Below are positions 8,068 to 14,749 of a DNA stretch of 14,749 bases, piece by piece. The stretch is from Pseudomonadota bacterium (GTDB lineage Bacteria > Pseudomonadota > Gammaproteobacteria > Arenicellales > UBA868): the NCBI GenBank assembly GCA_018661145.1, contig JABJIU010000053.1, forward strand, positions 1 to 14,749, in the 5' to 3' direction. A model generated the notes under the pieces. It saw only the letters and a list, made by a program, of their open reading frames with translations. It ran no database searches and was not told where the DNA came from. Numbering within the stretch: position 1 is the first letter of the stretch; every line of letters starts with the position of its first letter. Made by a program: the position numbers and the translations under genes.

Positions 8068-8126
8068 TTCTCGGGCATCGTTGAGTCACTGCGAGGCCCG
8101 ACAACGAAACCCCTCGACTGGTCGCG

Positions 8127-9041
8127 ATGCCCAGACCCGTTAGAAATCCCTTCCACATCCGGTACTCCGGGAGTTGGATTGCCCTAGGGCTGTTACGCTT
8201 TTTGAGCCTCATCCCGATGCCCGTACTTTTCCATGTTGGAACCGTTCTGGGCGATTTACTCTATGTAACCTTGCCATCGAGAAAGCGGGTTGCTGAACGA
8301 AACATTTCGTTGTGTTTTCCAGATGTGGGGCCCCAGAAGATCCAGGAACTGGTCAGGGAGAACATCCGCAATACCGCAAGAATGGCACTCTATTCCGGTT
8401 TTGTCTGGTGGGCCTCGGAGAAGCAACTGAAAGAGTGCGTGACCGTGCGAAATTTTGAAATTCTGGACCGACTTGATCATGAAGGACGCGGATTCATTCT
8501 CCTCGCGCCCCATTTTCTTGCTCTGGAACTCGGAGGAATCTTTATCTCTCTTCACTCCCCGGGCGTCAGCGTTTATCAGCGTACTCGGAATCCGGTTTTC
8601 GACCGGAGTATGCTCCGAGCCCGGCAGCGTTTTGGGGCTACGTTATACGAACGCAAAGATGATCTTCGGCCTATGCTGAAGGCGATCCGTAGAGGAAAAG
8701 GTTGTTATTATCTGCCGGACCAGGATCCCGGTAAGCGTCGTGCGGTCTTCGCGCCCTTCTTTGGAGTCTCTACAGCGACCTGGCCCGTCCTTGGTCGGAT
8801 TTCCAAGTTGTGCGCCGCCCCGGTATTTCCCTGCGCTACCTACCTCCTCCCCCACGGCACGGGTTTCGAGATCGTGATCGGCGAGCCTCTAGAACATTTT
8901 CCAACCAATACCCAGGAAGGTGATGCTGCTCTAATGAATACGGCTATCCAGGAATGCGTTGAACAAGACCCGAGCCAATACTTCTGGGTGCACAAACGCT
9001 TCAAGACCCGGCCCCCTGGCGAGCCAAGCGTCTACGATTGA
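8127..9041 (+). CDS. lpxL: Lipid A biosynthesis lauroyl acyltransferase (LpxL/HtrB family)
   Basis: A 304-residue inner-membrane enzyme that adds a secondary acyl chain, normally laurate from acyl-ACP, to Kdo2-lipid IVA at the cytoplasmic face. An N-terminal hydrophobic segment (about 17-47) anchors it. The catalytic HX4E motif is present as HFLALE (His129, Glu134) in the HtrB-like setting LLAPHFLALELGG. Further family marks are YQRTRNPVFD (150-159), YERKDDLRPMLKAIRRGKG (174-192), YLPDQDPG (195-202) and, near the end, QYFWVHKRFKTRPPGEPS (284-301). Its length matches the family. No clear Shine-Dalgarno precedes ATG 8127, but the N-terminus aligns with known members by position. It is isolated, with no other lipid A gene beside it. 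LpxL and LpxM/LpxP paralogues are hard to separate, though the HFLALELG motif favours LpxL. Confidence 0.9.
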   Translation: MPRPVRNPFHIRYSGSWIALGLLRFLSLIPMPVLFHVGTVLGDLLYVTLPSRKRVAERNISLCFPDVGPQKIQELVRENIRNTARMALYSGFVWWASEKQLKECVTVRNFEILDRLDHEGRGFILLAPHFLALELGGIFISLHSPGVSVYQRTRNPVFDRSMLRARQRFGATLYERKDDLRPMLKAIRRGKGCYYLPDQDPGKRRAVFAPFFGVSTATWPVLGRISKLCAAPVFPCATYLLPHGTGFEIVIGEPLEHFPTNTQEGDAALMNTAIQECVEQDPSQYFWVHKRFKTRPPGEPSVYD

Positions 9042-9102
9042 CATCATCTTAGCCTGTAAAGGCGGCCCGTCATATCGCTAGGGGAGCGCCCGGTATCTGA
9101 CC

Positions 9103-9930
9103 TTACTTTGGAGGATCCTGGAGTCGTTGTTTTATCTCTTGCATTTCCGCACGCAGTGCGCGGAGTTCGTTAACCAGAATTGGGGGCGCGGTCTGTCCCG
9201 GGTCCGTTTCAAGTTTCTCACCCCTCTCAACCGAACGGGCATGCAGAGTCTGCATCGTCTCCACGATTACGCCAATAAACAGGTTAAGCATCGTAAAGGT
9301 TGCGACAAGAATGAAGAGCACAAAAAAGATCCAGGCAAAAGGGAAGACCGTCATGACGGGCCGCACAATCCCCATCGACCAGCTTTCGAGAGTCATAATC
9401 TGGAACAGAGTGAACATGGACCGACCGAGACTACCAAACCAGTCGGGGAAGGACTCTCCATAAAGGCCGGTTGCAACGACAGCAAACACATAAAAGATAA
9501 TCAGGATAAGTATCCCGATAGAGGCAATACCGGGGATGGCATGCAGCAATGCCTCCACAATGAATCTCAGGCGCGGCACCACGGAGATGATTCGCAATAC
9601 CCGGAGAATCCGCAACACCCGGAGCACAGCGAAGGGCCCACTGGCGGGAACCAAGGCGATCGCCACTACGAAAAAGTCAAAAAGATTCCAGCGGTTTCGA
9701 AAAAAGGCCCGCCCTTGAGCGATCAGTTTTAATATGATCTCAAGGACAAAGACGGCCAGGATCAACTGATCCAGCACATTGAGGCCGTCTCCAAAGTATT
9801 CGGCTCTGGAGTCTGAAGCCTGAATGCCGAGAATCACCCCGTTGACTACGATGAGGAAAGTGATGGTCCACTGTGCGACAGGTCTTTCCAGCCACGTATT
9901 TAGACGCTCTCTATAGCCTGACTTGGGCAC
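9103..9930 (-). CDS. Voltage-gated sodium channel, NaChBac/BacNav family
   Basis: A 275-residue single-domain six-helix channel subunit expected to form a homotetramer in the inner membrane. Helices are S1 (about 19-37), S2 (53-70, with Glu64), S3 (82-95, with the WNLFD motif), S4 (101-119), S5 (136-155) and S6 (199-225). S4 has four gating arginines spaced by three: Arg104, 107, 110 and 113. The pore has TLESWSM (180-186), the same selectivity filter as NavAb and close to NaChBac's, so sodium selectivity is expected. A C-terminal heptad pattern (Leu252, 256, 259, Met263, Ile266, Leu270) matches the coiled coil that assembles these tetramers. I chose GTG 9930 because GGAGG lies six bases upstream and the length then equals that of known members; an ATG at 9996 would add 22 non-conserved residues. 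It overlaps the preceding small membrane gene by 20 bases. Confidence 0.93.
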   Translation of the reverse strand: MPKSGYRERLNTWLERPVAQWTITFLIVVNGVILGIQASDSRAEYFGDGLNVLDQLILAVFVLEIILKLIAQGRAFFRNRWNLFDFFVVAIALVPASGPFAVLRVLRILRVLRIISVVPRLRFIVEALLHAIPGIASIGILILIIFYVFAVVATGLYGESFPDWFGSLGRSMFTLFQIMTLESWSMGIVRPVMTVFPFAWIFFVLFILVATFTMLNLFIGVIVETMQTLHARSVERGEKLETDPGQTAPPILVNELRALRAEMQEIKQRLQDPPK

Positions 9931-10171
9931 GGCATTCCTCCGGGAAAAGCCCGGATTGTATCCGTCGAAGCGACAAACTCCTGACCCATCGGGCAAGACG
10001 ATGAAATATTAGGAAGGCGCCGCTCCCAGCAACGATACTTATACACAGACCGAGTGCCATTACTTCCAGGCCATTCAGTCGCTCGAGATAAATACCACCC
10101 CCGAGACTGAATCCAGCTGCCGAGACCAAGATCAGTCCCAGCCATGAAAGGAAATTAACTAAATCCTGCAT
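9911..10171 (-). CDS. Small two-helix membrane protein coupled to the sodium channel
   Basis: An 86-residue protein that I do not recognise. It has a hydrophobic segment at about 7-28 (glycine-rich near its end, FSLGGGIYL) and a second at about 37-56 (VMALGLCISIVAGSGAFLIF). An arginine-rich stretch follows (RLARWVRSLSLRR), placing both termini probably in the cytoplasm. AGGGG lies seven bases before the ATG. Its last codons contain the Shine-Dalgarno and GTG start of the sodium channel, and its TAG falls inside that gene, so the two are translationally coupled. This suggests a channel-associated or jointly needed membrane protein (inference). Coding is supported by the ribosome site, the membrane pattern and the tight junction, not by a known homologue. 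Confidence 0.75.
   Translation of the reverse strand: MQDLVNFLSWLGLILVSAAGFSLGGGIYLERLNGLEVMALGLCISIVAGSGAFLIFHRLARWVRSLSLRRIQSGLFPEECRAQVRL
9937..9941 (-). promoter_or_regulatory. Shine-Dalgarno of the sodium-channel gene, inside the upstream gene
   Basis: GGAGG on the minus strand is six bases before GTG 9930 and is read by the upstream gene as part of its Pro-Glu-Glu codons. It decides the channel start. An out-of-frame ATG also follows the site directly and is not in a useful frame. Confidence 0.7.
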
Positions 10172-10216
10172 ACGTTACCCCTATTCAAGTGAATGTGGGA
10201 ACATTGTGGACCGAGC

Positions 10217-10237
10217 CAGGCTCACAAGATGAGCCTG
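10217..10237. promoter_or_regulatory. Stem-loop in the leader of the small-protein/channel pair
   Basis: CAGGCTCA (10217-10224) and TGAGCCTG (10230-10237) form a perfect 8-bp inverted repeat with the loop CAAGA, in the 133-bp gap between uxs and the small membrane gene. There is no T-tract in either direction. It could end the uxs transcript or sit in the 5' leader of the channel operon, starting about 45 bases before its ATG. Upstream on the minus strand is an AT-rich stretch with TTGAAA (about 10267-10262) and AATAAT-like sequence that could hold the promoter. Confidence 0.4.
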
Positions 10238-10304
10238 CAGAATTATTCTAAATATACTGGTTTTTCAATATCTTATAGCATGGTTATCATAAGGTGGCCT
10301 AGCA

Positions 10305-11258
10305 TTAATTCGAAACAACATCCCTGAAGTACTCAACCGTTCTACTGAGGCCCTCTTGAAGTTCGATTTTTGGCTTCCATGCCAGCGCCTTTCTGGCAAG
10401 GCCGATATCCGGTTTACGCTGTAGAGGATCGTCCTCCGGTAAGGGCTTGAATACAGTAGCCGACACGGACCCCGTTTCCCGGATGACAGCGTCGGCCAGA
10501 GCTAACATCGAGAACTCTCCCGGATTACCGAGATTGACCGGGCCCGTAAAACTAGCTTCCGACCCCATTAGCCGGATCAACCCTTCGACAAGGTCGTCCA
10601 CGTAGCAGAAAGACCGGGTCTGGGAGCCGTCGCCATAGATGGTCAGCGGCTGTTCACGAAGTGCCTGCACGATAAAGTTCGATACCACCCTGCCATCATC
10701 GGGGTGCATTCGAGGCCCATAGGTATTGAAGATTCGGGCAACCTTGATCTCTAGCCGGTGCTGACGCCAGTAATCGAAGAACAGTGTTTCCGCACAACGC
10801 TTGCCTTCATCGTAGCAGGATCGCACCCCCACCGGATTTACCCTGCCCCAGTAACTTTCATCCTGCGGGTGCACTTCCGGATCGCCATAGACCTCACTGG
10901 TAGACGCCTGCAGGATTCTTGCACCGGTTCGCTTAGCGAGGCCCAGCATGTTGATCGCTCCGTGCACACTCGTCTTGGTCGTCTGAACGGGGTCATGCTG
11001 ATAGTGGATCGGGGATGCCGGACATGCCAGGTTGTAGATCTGATCGACCTCAAGATAGAGCGGAAAAGTGACGTCGTGCCGGATCAGCTCAAAGTTATGT
11101 TGGGCGAGCAGGTGCGCGATGTTGCGCTTGTCGCCCGTATAGAAATTATCAACGCAGACAACATCATCACCCGCATTAACCAGCCGATCGCAAAGATGTG
11201 AGCCAACAAACCCGGCGCCGCCGGTGACCAGGATACGTTTTGGAGCTGTCTGGATCAT
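10305..11258 (-). CDS. uxs: UDP-glucuronate decarboxylase (UDP-xylose synthase)
   Basis: A 317-residue extended short-chain dehydrogenase. It converts UDP-glucuronate to UDP-xylose through an NAD+-bound 4-keto intermediate, supplying sugar for surface polysaccharide. The Rossmann motif is VTGGAGFVGSHL (11-22). Family-specific stretches are NLACPASPIHYQHDPVQTTK (76-95), ASTSEVYGDPEVHPQ (118-132), the catalytic YDEGK with Tyr149 and Lys153, RIFNTYGPRMHPDDGRVVSN (175-194) and the active-site-side SQTRSFCYVDD (212-222). These separate UXS from dTDP-glucose dehydratase and UDP-glucose epimerase. The length is typical. The ATG follows AAGGAA very closely, which is an unusually short spacing. No sugar-transferase genes are adjacent, so the glycan it serves is unknown. 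It lies just downstream of tRNA-Thr on the same strand. Confidence 0.92.
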   Translation of the reverse strand: MIQTAPKRILVTGGAGFVGSHLCDRLVNAGDDVVCVDNFYTGDKRNIAHLLAQHNFELIRHDVTFPLYLEVDQIYNLACPASPIHYQHDPVQTTKTSVHGAINMLGLAKRTGARILQASTSEVYGDPEVHPQDESYWGRVNPVGVRSCYDEGKRCAETLFFDYWRQHRLEIKVARIFNTYGPRMHPDDGRVVSNFIVQALREQPLTIYGDGSQTRSFCYVDDLVEGLIRLMGSEASFTGPVNLGNPGEFSMLALADAVIRETGSVSATVFKPLPEDDPLQRKPDIGLARKALAWKPKIELQEGLSRTVEYFRDVVSN

Positions 11259-11300
11259 TTCCTTCTAACTCTGGGCTAAGAGAATATCAAAAGAATCAAC

Positions 11301-11376
11301 TGGTGCCGGAGATAGGATTCGAACCTACGACCTTCGCATTACGAATGCGCTGCTCTACCAACTGAGCTACACCGGC
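11301..11376 (-). tRNA. tRNA-Thr (anticodon CGU)
   Basis: A 76-base tRNA with encoded CCA. The D arm is GCTC...GAGC, the anticodon loop TTCGTAA gives CGU (reading ACG), and the T arm GTAGG-TTCGAAT-CCTAT ends the fold. The anticodon and T arms match E. coli thrW closely. The acceptor stem GCCGGTG/CTCCGGC has a U6-U67 mismatch, with the other six pairs intact. It lies 69 bp after the soxA-soxG-methyltransferase operon on the same strand and 42 bp before uxs. Confidence 0.97.
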
Positions 11377-11445
11377 AGAGTGTGTACTGGAGGTTGTGGA
11401 TTATACGATCATTCCCAGCCTCATTAATCCGCTACCGAGGTAGGC

Positions 11446-12201
11446 CTACTTTCTCGTCCAAACGCCGACGTGAGCGACACTCATGAAAAACTTTCTCTCA
11501 TGCTGGCGAATGAGAAAAGGCTCATCACCAATTACCGGTGGGGAAAAATCGTCACTCAAACACTCCGTGATTGTCTCCATAGAGGTCACTTCTTTGCCGT
11601 CACGCACAAACCCTCCGAGCCGTTCGTCAGGATCGGTAAAGTCATCCCACCAGGTAAAAGGTGAGCAGATAATGACTTGCGCGCCAGGGCGCGTGATCTC
11701 GGGAAGTTTTTGCAGCATTTTCCTCGGGTGCGCTAGACGGTCGAGAAGGTTGGCAAGTATCACAACATCGAATTTGCCGACCGAAGCGGGAGGATCTGCT
11801 GCATCCCCCTGCAAGAACGTCACACGATCACGGGCAAGGTCAGCGGGAAGTTGAACTTCGGCCGGGGTCCCAAGGCTTCCTTCACGCGTTAATCGGAAAG
11901 AGGCCGTTCCGCTAGCCTTGATGAGATCTGCACACGTAATAAAACTTTTAGAGGCGTCAATCCCGACAACAGAATCGCAAAACTTACTCAACTCAAATGT
12001 GATGCGGCCAACGGCACAGCCGAGATCCAAGGCACGGCTCCCTGGTCGAAGTCGGCCTGTATCAATCCACCCCACAAGTCTTTTATGAAATCCAAGCGCT
12101 TTGACCGGACCAAACTCCCACCCCAAAACCTGGGCTCCCTCCCCGTAATGGAACACCAGGTATTCATTAAGTTGCGTATCGGTATCGTAATAATCTGGCA
12201 C
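11446..12201 (-). CDS. SAM methyltransferase like the OvoA C-terminal domain (putative 4-mercaptohistidine N1-methyltransferase)
   Basis: A 251-residue class I SAM-dependent methyltransferase with motif I LDLGCAVGR (58-66), the ribose-binding GIDAS (80-84, Asp82) and QGDAADPP (131-138). The N-terminal YYDTDTQLNEYLVFHYG (4-20) and the C-terminal SPFTWWDDFT (180-189), LGGFVRDGK (195-203), FLIRQHERKF (229-238) and AHVGVWTR (243-250) follow what I recall of the methyltransferase domain usually fused to the C-terminus of OvoA. That domain makes ovothiol A by methylating the histidine ring of 5-thiohistidine. Here it stands alone, with no sulfoxide synthase nearby. It begins with GTG, supported by GGAG six bases upstream, 23 bp after soxG, so it is probably the last gene of the sox operon. 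The methyltransferase fold is sure; the ovothiol role rests on motif resemblance. Confidence 0.78.
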   Translation of the reverse strand: MPDYYDTDTQLNEYLVFHYGEGAQVLGWEFGPVKALGFHKRLVGWIDTGRLRPGSRALDLGCAVGRITFELSKFCDSVVGIDASKSFITCADLIKASGTASFRLTREGSLGTPAEVQLPADLARDRVTFLQGDAADPPASVGKFDVVILANLLDRLAHPRKMLQKLPEITRPGAQVIICSPFTWWDDFTDPDERLGGFVRDGKEVTSMETITECLSDDFSPPVIGDEPFLIRQHERKFFMSVAHVGVWTRK

Positions 12202-12224
12202 AGGAGACTCCGTCGTAAATAGGG

Positions 12225-12743
12225 TTAACGGTCGCAGACCCTGACATTCCCACTTGCTGTGCTAAACCACGTTTCGACGTAATCCGCATAGCTGGACTCC
12301 ACGAAAAGATCGTAGTGATATAGCTCATCAATTATGTGGAGTGTTCCGCCACAACGCGCGAAACTTCCGCGCGTGCACTGACCGGAAGTTAGGCTTCGAA
12401 GATCCAAACTCAGACCTTGACGGAGGACGAGAGGCGCCTCGGGGCCGACAATGGAGAAACCTGAGAAGTGGTCACTCACGACGGTAACCGCCGCGTGTTC
12501 TGTGCCAATTGCCTTCGCCAGAGTGTTGAATGTCTGTTCCTCATTTTGGATAGAGGTTCGGACCCACCAATGATCGGGTGCGAGGCTCAAAACGGTAATT
12601 CCCTCTCGCGAGTAAACAGCCTGCGCACTCTTAGGAAACTCCATTTCCAACGCCGACTCAAAACACCCTAGGGCTTCTTTGGCGCCTCGAAGGTTAATCA
12701 ACGCGACATCACTAAGGGCGGAGATTTCAACCTGATAACTCAT
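12225..12743 (-). CDS. soxG: Sarcosine oxidase gamma subunit
   Basis: A 172-residue small subunit of heterotetrameric sarcosine oxidase, the cytoplasmic complex that turns sarcosine, O2 and tetrahydrofolate into glycine, H2O2 and 5,10-methylenetetrahydrofolate. The family is divergent. Supporting marks are LAPDHWWVR (54-62), which matches the usual LGPDEWL region, LSLDLRSLTSG (111-121) in the place of the CPLDLHP-type motif, and the C-terminal YDLFVESSYADYVETWF (144-160). The ATG overlaps the TGA of soxA as ATGA, a standard coupling. The length is close to typical. The gene order soxA-soxG is that of known soxBDAG operons, so soxB and soxD are expected beyond the right edge. Confidence 0.9.
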   Translation of the reverse strand: MSYQVEISALSDVALINLRGAKEALGCFESALEMEFPKSAQAVYSREGITVLSLAPDHWWVRTSIQNEEQTFNTLAKAIGTEHAAVTVVSDHFSGFSIVGPEAPLVLRQGLSLDLRSLTSGQCTRGSFARCGGTLHIIDELYHYDLFVESSYADYVETWFSTASGNVRVCDR

Positions 12744-14749
12744 CCTCGCATCCTGCGCCCTTCTGGGTCAAAAAATACGGGCTGAGTCACAGTGGCAAGG
12801 CAGTTATGCTCCAGTCCGGAAATCAGGACCTTTTCCCCGTGGCGCTGATGGCCATCTTTGAGTAAAGCTAACGCAATTGTTCTCTCCAACGTCGGGCTGA
12901 AACAGGCAGCGGTTACGTGACCCTGAAATCCCGATCGACCCCTTTCCCCGGGATCAGGCAGCAGCGCAGAGCCGTCCGCAACGGCTGCACGATACTCATC
13001 AGGCAGCAGCCCAACGACGTGCTGGCGTTCACCGCCAAGATCCAGATCTCTCCTTAGACTTCGCTTGCCAATGAAATCCGGTTTCTGCATGTCAACAATC
13101 CAATCCATTCCCGCATCAAACGGATTGGTGATGTTGTCGCCCTCGTGACCGGGGGAGACAAACCCCTTTTCAATACGAAGGACTCCACTTGTCTCGGAAC
13201 CAACCGGCGTAATGCCGAATTTTTCCCCCGCGTCCATCAGCGTGGTCCAAATCATGAGCGCGAATCGTCTCGCCATGTTGATCTCAAAACTCAACTCTCC
13301 CGTATAACTGACCCGGGCAATGCGCACCGGAACCCCGGCAAGGTGTCCATCCCGGAAATCCATAAACCTGAAACGCTCGTCAAATTCAACATCTGTTTCG
13401 ACATTTTGGAGAACTTCTCGTGCCCGTGGCCCACATACACACATTGTTGCCCAGCCGGCAGACACGTTTACAAGATAAACCTTGAGATCCTTCCACTCCG
13501 TCTGTAGTAAGCGATCAATGTGTGCATACACCACTCCGGCAGCACCGGTTCCACAGGACATCAGGTATTGTTTCGAACCTATTCGGAATGTGACGCCATC
13601 ATCGAGAAAACGACCGTCCTCGCGAAGCATTAATCCGAAGCGACCACGGCCTACAGCAAGATTGTCGAATCGGTTCGTGTATAACCGATTAAGGAGTTCT
13701 GCCGTATCCGGCCCTTGCAGCTCAAAAGTGCCAAGCGGTGTCCCGTCGTAGATGCCGCAGGCATTTCGGACGGCCCTTGCCTCCCGCTCGACTGCATCAT
13801 CCATAGACTCCCCTGTCTGGGGGAAGTAAAACGGCCGCCGGAAGTTAGCACCTGCCTCGTCCATTGCCGCTCCGTGCTCGATGTTCCACCCGGTAATCGG
13901 CGTGGTTCTCGCCGGAATGATCAACGGACCCCGCTCATTCCCACCAATCACACCGAAACTCACCGGTGTAAAAGGGGGGCGGAATGTTGTGGTGCCCACT
14001 GACCCGTGCCTCTCGCCCAGCTCTTTGGACACAAGTCCGATGACATTGGGATTACCCACCTTTCCCTGGTCTACTGCCATCCCCGCCGTCGTGTAACGCT
14101 TGACATGCTCAATAGATTGGAAATTTTCGCGCACTGCAAGGGCAATATCGGCTGTCGTTACATCGTTCTGAAAATCAACGAAGGCTTTACCTTTTAGGCC
14201 CTTCTCAGGCCAGATGACATCGATTCCGTAGGGAATCTCCGTAACTTCCGCACGCGTTGAAGATGATTCCGCCTTCTCGCCTGTGAGGTCCTGGACCAAA
14301 ACTCCTGCAATTTCGGCTGCTTGGTCAAGCCCCCGCGCAACCGAGAACGTCCCGTTTGCCGCGCCGACACAGTGCGCATCTTGCGCCGGTTCTCCTGGGA
14401 CAAAAGCCGCTGTATCCTTATCAAAGACCGACTTTCCGCCCGCGTGTGAGTAAAGGTGAATCAGGGGATTCCAGCCCCCCGAATGACACACAAGATCACA
14501 GGGCACGCTCTTGGTACCCGACTCACCCTCAACCATCACGCTCCTTACGACCGACCGCCCTTCCACGTTGGCAATCCTCGCATTCGTCATAACCGGAACC
14601 GAATTTTTACGGGCAATTGCCAGTTCAGCCTCACCCGGAGTCGCCCGCAAATCTACTACCTGCTTAATGGAGATGCCCGCACTGAGCATCAACTCAAGGT
14701 GCTCATACCCGGTCGAGTTATTCGTGTAAACGACCGCGCGCTTACCCGG
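12740..14749 (-). CDS. soxA: Sarcosine oxidase alpha subunit (N-terminus beyond the window)
   Basis: The frame is open from the right edge to TGA at 12742-12740, giving 669 residues, about the last two thirds of the usual roughly 1000-residue subunit. The visible part starts within the NAD(H)-binding flavoprotein-like region (AVVYTNNSTGYEH, first 20 residues) and continues with CHSGGWNPLIHLYSHAGG (about 88-105). Diagnostic SoxA stretches follow: FVDFQNDVT (190-198), EHVKRYTTAGMAVDQGK (214-230) and TTTFRPPFTPV (253-263). From about 310 on is a GcvT-like folate domain with SYTGELSFEINM and LRIEKGFVSPGHEGDNITNP. The subunit channels the one-carbon unit from sarcosine to tetrahydrofolate. A TTG/ATG around 14692-14687 is internal and not a start. 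No frameshift is seen in the visible part. soxG overlaps its stop by four bases. Confidence 0.95.
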   Translation of the reverse strand, partial: PGKRAVVYTNNSTGYEHLELMLSAGISIKQVVDLRATPGEAELAIARKNSVPVMTNARIANVEGRSVVRSVMVEGESGTKSVPCDLVCHSGGWNPLIHLYSHAGGKSVFDKDTAAFVPGEPAQDAHCVGAANGTFSVARGLDQAAEIAGVLVQDLTGEKAESSSTRAEVTEIPYGIDVIWPEKGLKGKAFVDFQNDVTTADIALAVRENFQSIEHVKRYTTAGMAVDQGKVGNPNVIGLVSKELGERHGSVGTTTFRPPFTPVSFGVIGGNERGPLIIPARTTPITGWNIEHGAAMDEAGANFRRPFYFPQTGESMDDAVEREARAVRNACGIYDGTPLGTFELQGPDTAELLNRLYTNRFDNLAVGRGRFGLMLREDGRFLDDGVTFRIGSKQYLMSCGTGAAGVVYAHIDRLLQTEWKDLKVYLVNVSAGWATMCVCGPRAREVLQNVETDVEFDERFRFMDFRDGHLAGVPVRIARVSYTGELSFEINMARRFALMIWTTLMDAGEKFGITPVGSETSGVLRIEKGFVSPGHEGDNITNPFDAGMDWIVDMQKPDFIGKRSLRRDLDLGGERQHVVGLLPDEYRAAVADGSALLPDPGERGRSGFQGHVTAACFSPTLERTIALALLKDGHQRHGEKVLISGLEHNCLATVTQPVFFDPEGRRMRG

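Noticed and set aside
9127..9732. 201-residue plus-strand open frame, very polar and rich in Lys, His, Glu and Asn
   Set aside because: It is the reverse complement of the sodium channel's hydrophobic helices, which explains its odd composition.
9931..9996. Longer N-terminus for the sodium channel from the ATG at 9996
   Set aside because: The 22 extra residues are not helix- or family-like, and a GGAGG-spaced GTG at 9930 gives the expected length.
9900..10145. 81-residue alternative frame over the small membrane gene
   Set aside because: It is out of frame with the membrane-segment ORF, has no hydrophobic pattern and lacks a ribosome site as good as that of the 10171 start.
1..14749. CRISPR arrays, insertion sequences, prophage or integron elements
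   Set aside because: No regularly spaced repeats, transposase or integrase motifs, or terminal inverted repeats were seen on either strand.

Overview
The window looks like the chromosome of a free-living, probably marine, gammaproteobacterium of moderate GC content. The clearest lineage clues are an LpxL/HtrB-type lipid A acyltransferase close to the enterobacterial type, and a tRNA-Thr(CGU) almost identical in its anticodon and T arms to that of E. coli. The gene content (methylated-amine catabolism, a NaChBac-type sodium channel, an SLC13-type anion permease) fits a marine osmolyte user. This is inferred from protein features; no species can be named.

Left part (1-6041): after a possible gene tail at the left edge comes a non-pyrrolysine MttB-superfamily methyltransferase (+). 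Facing it is a minus-strand pair separated by one base: a dimethylglycine/sarcosine dehydrogenase-like flavoprotein with a folate-binding GcvT half, followed by an AlaX alanyl-tRNA editing protein. An Ada-like gene (AraC-type HTH fused to O6-alkylguanine methyltransferase, without the N-terminal zinc domain) is divergent from this pair across 86 bp that hold two inverted repeats.

Middle part (6067-11376): an SLC13-like permease with two TrkA-C domains (-, TTG start), lpxL (+), a minus-strand pair made of an 86-residue two-helix membrane protein overlapping a voltage-gated sodium channel, a UDP-glucuronate decarboxylase (-), and tRNA-Thr (-).

Right part (11446-14749): a minus-strand operon of soxA (cut by the right edge), soxG and a stand-alone methyltransferase resembling the C-terminal domain of the ovothiol enzyme OvoA.

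Putting it together (inference): the two ends of the window describe stepwise N-demethylation of glycine-betaine-type compounds. An MttB-type enzyme would remove a methyl from a quaternary amine, the DMGDH-like enzyme would take dimethylglycine to sarcosine, and heterotetrameric sarcosine oxidase would take sarcosine to glycine, with one-carbon units passing to tetrahydrofolate. Several neighbours can be read as protection against the products of this pathway. AlaX clears Gly/Ser mischarged on tRNA-Ala, the Ada-like protein repairs alkylated DNA, and an ovothiol methyltransferase would help remove the H2O2 made by sarcosine oxidase. The most novel-looking item is the small membrane protein translationally coupled to the sodium channel. 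No insertion sequence, phage gene, CRISPR array or integrase was seen.
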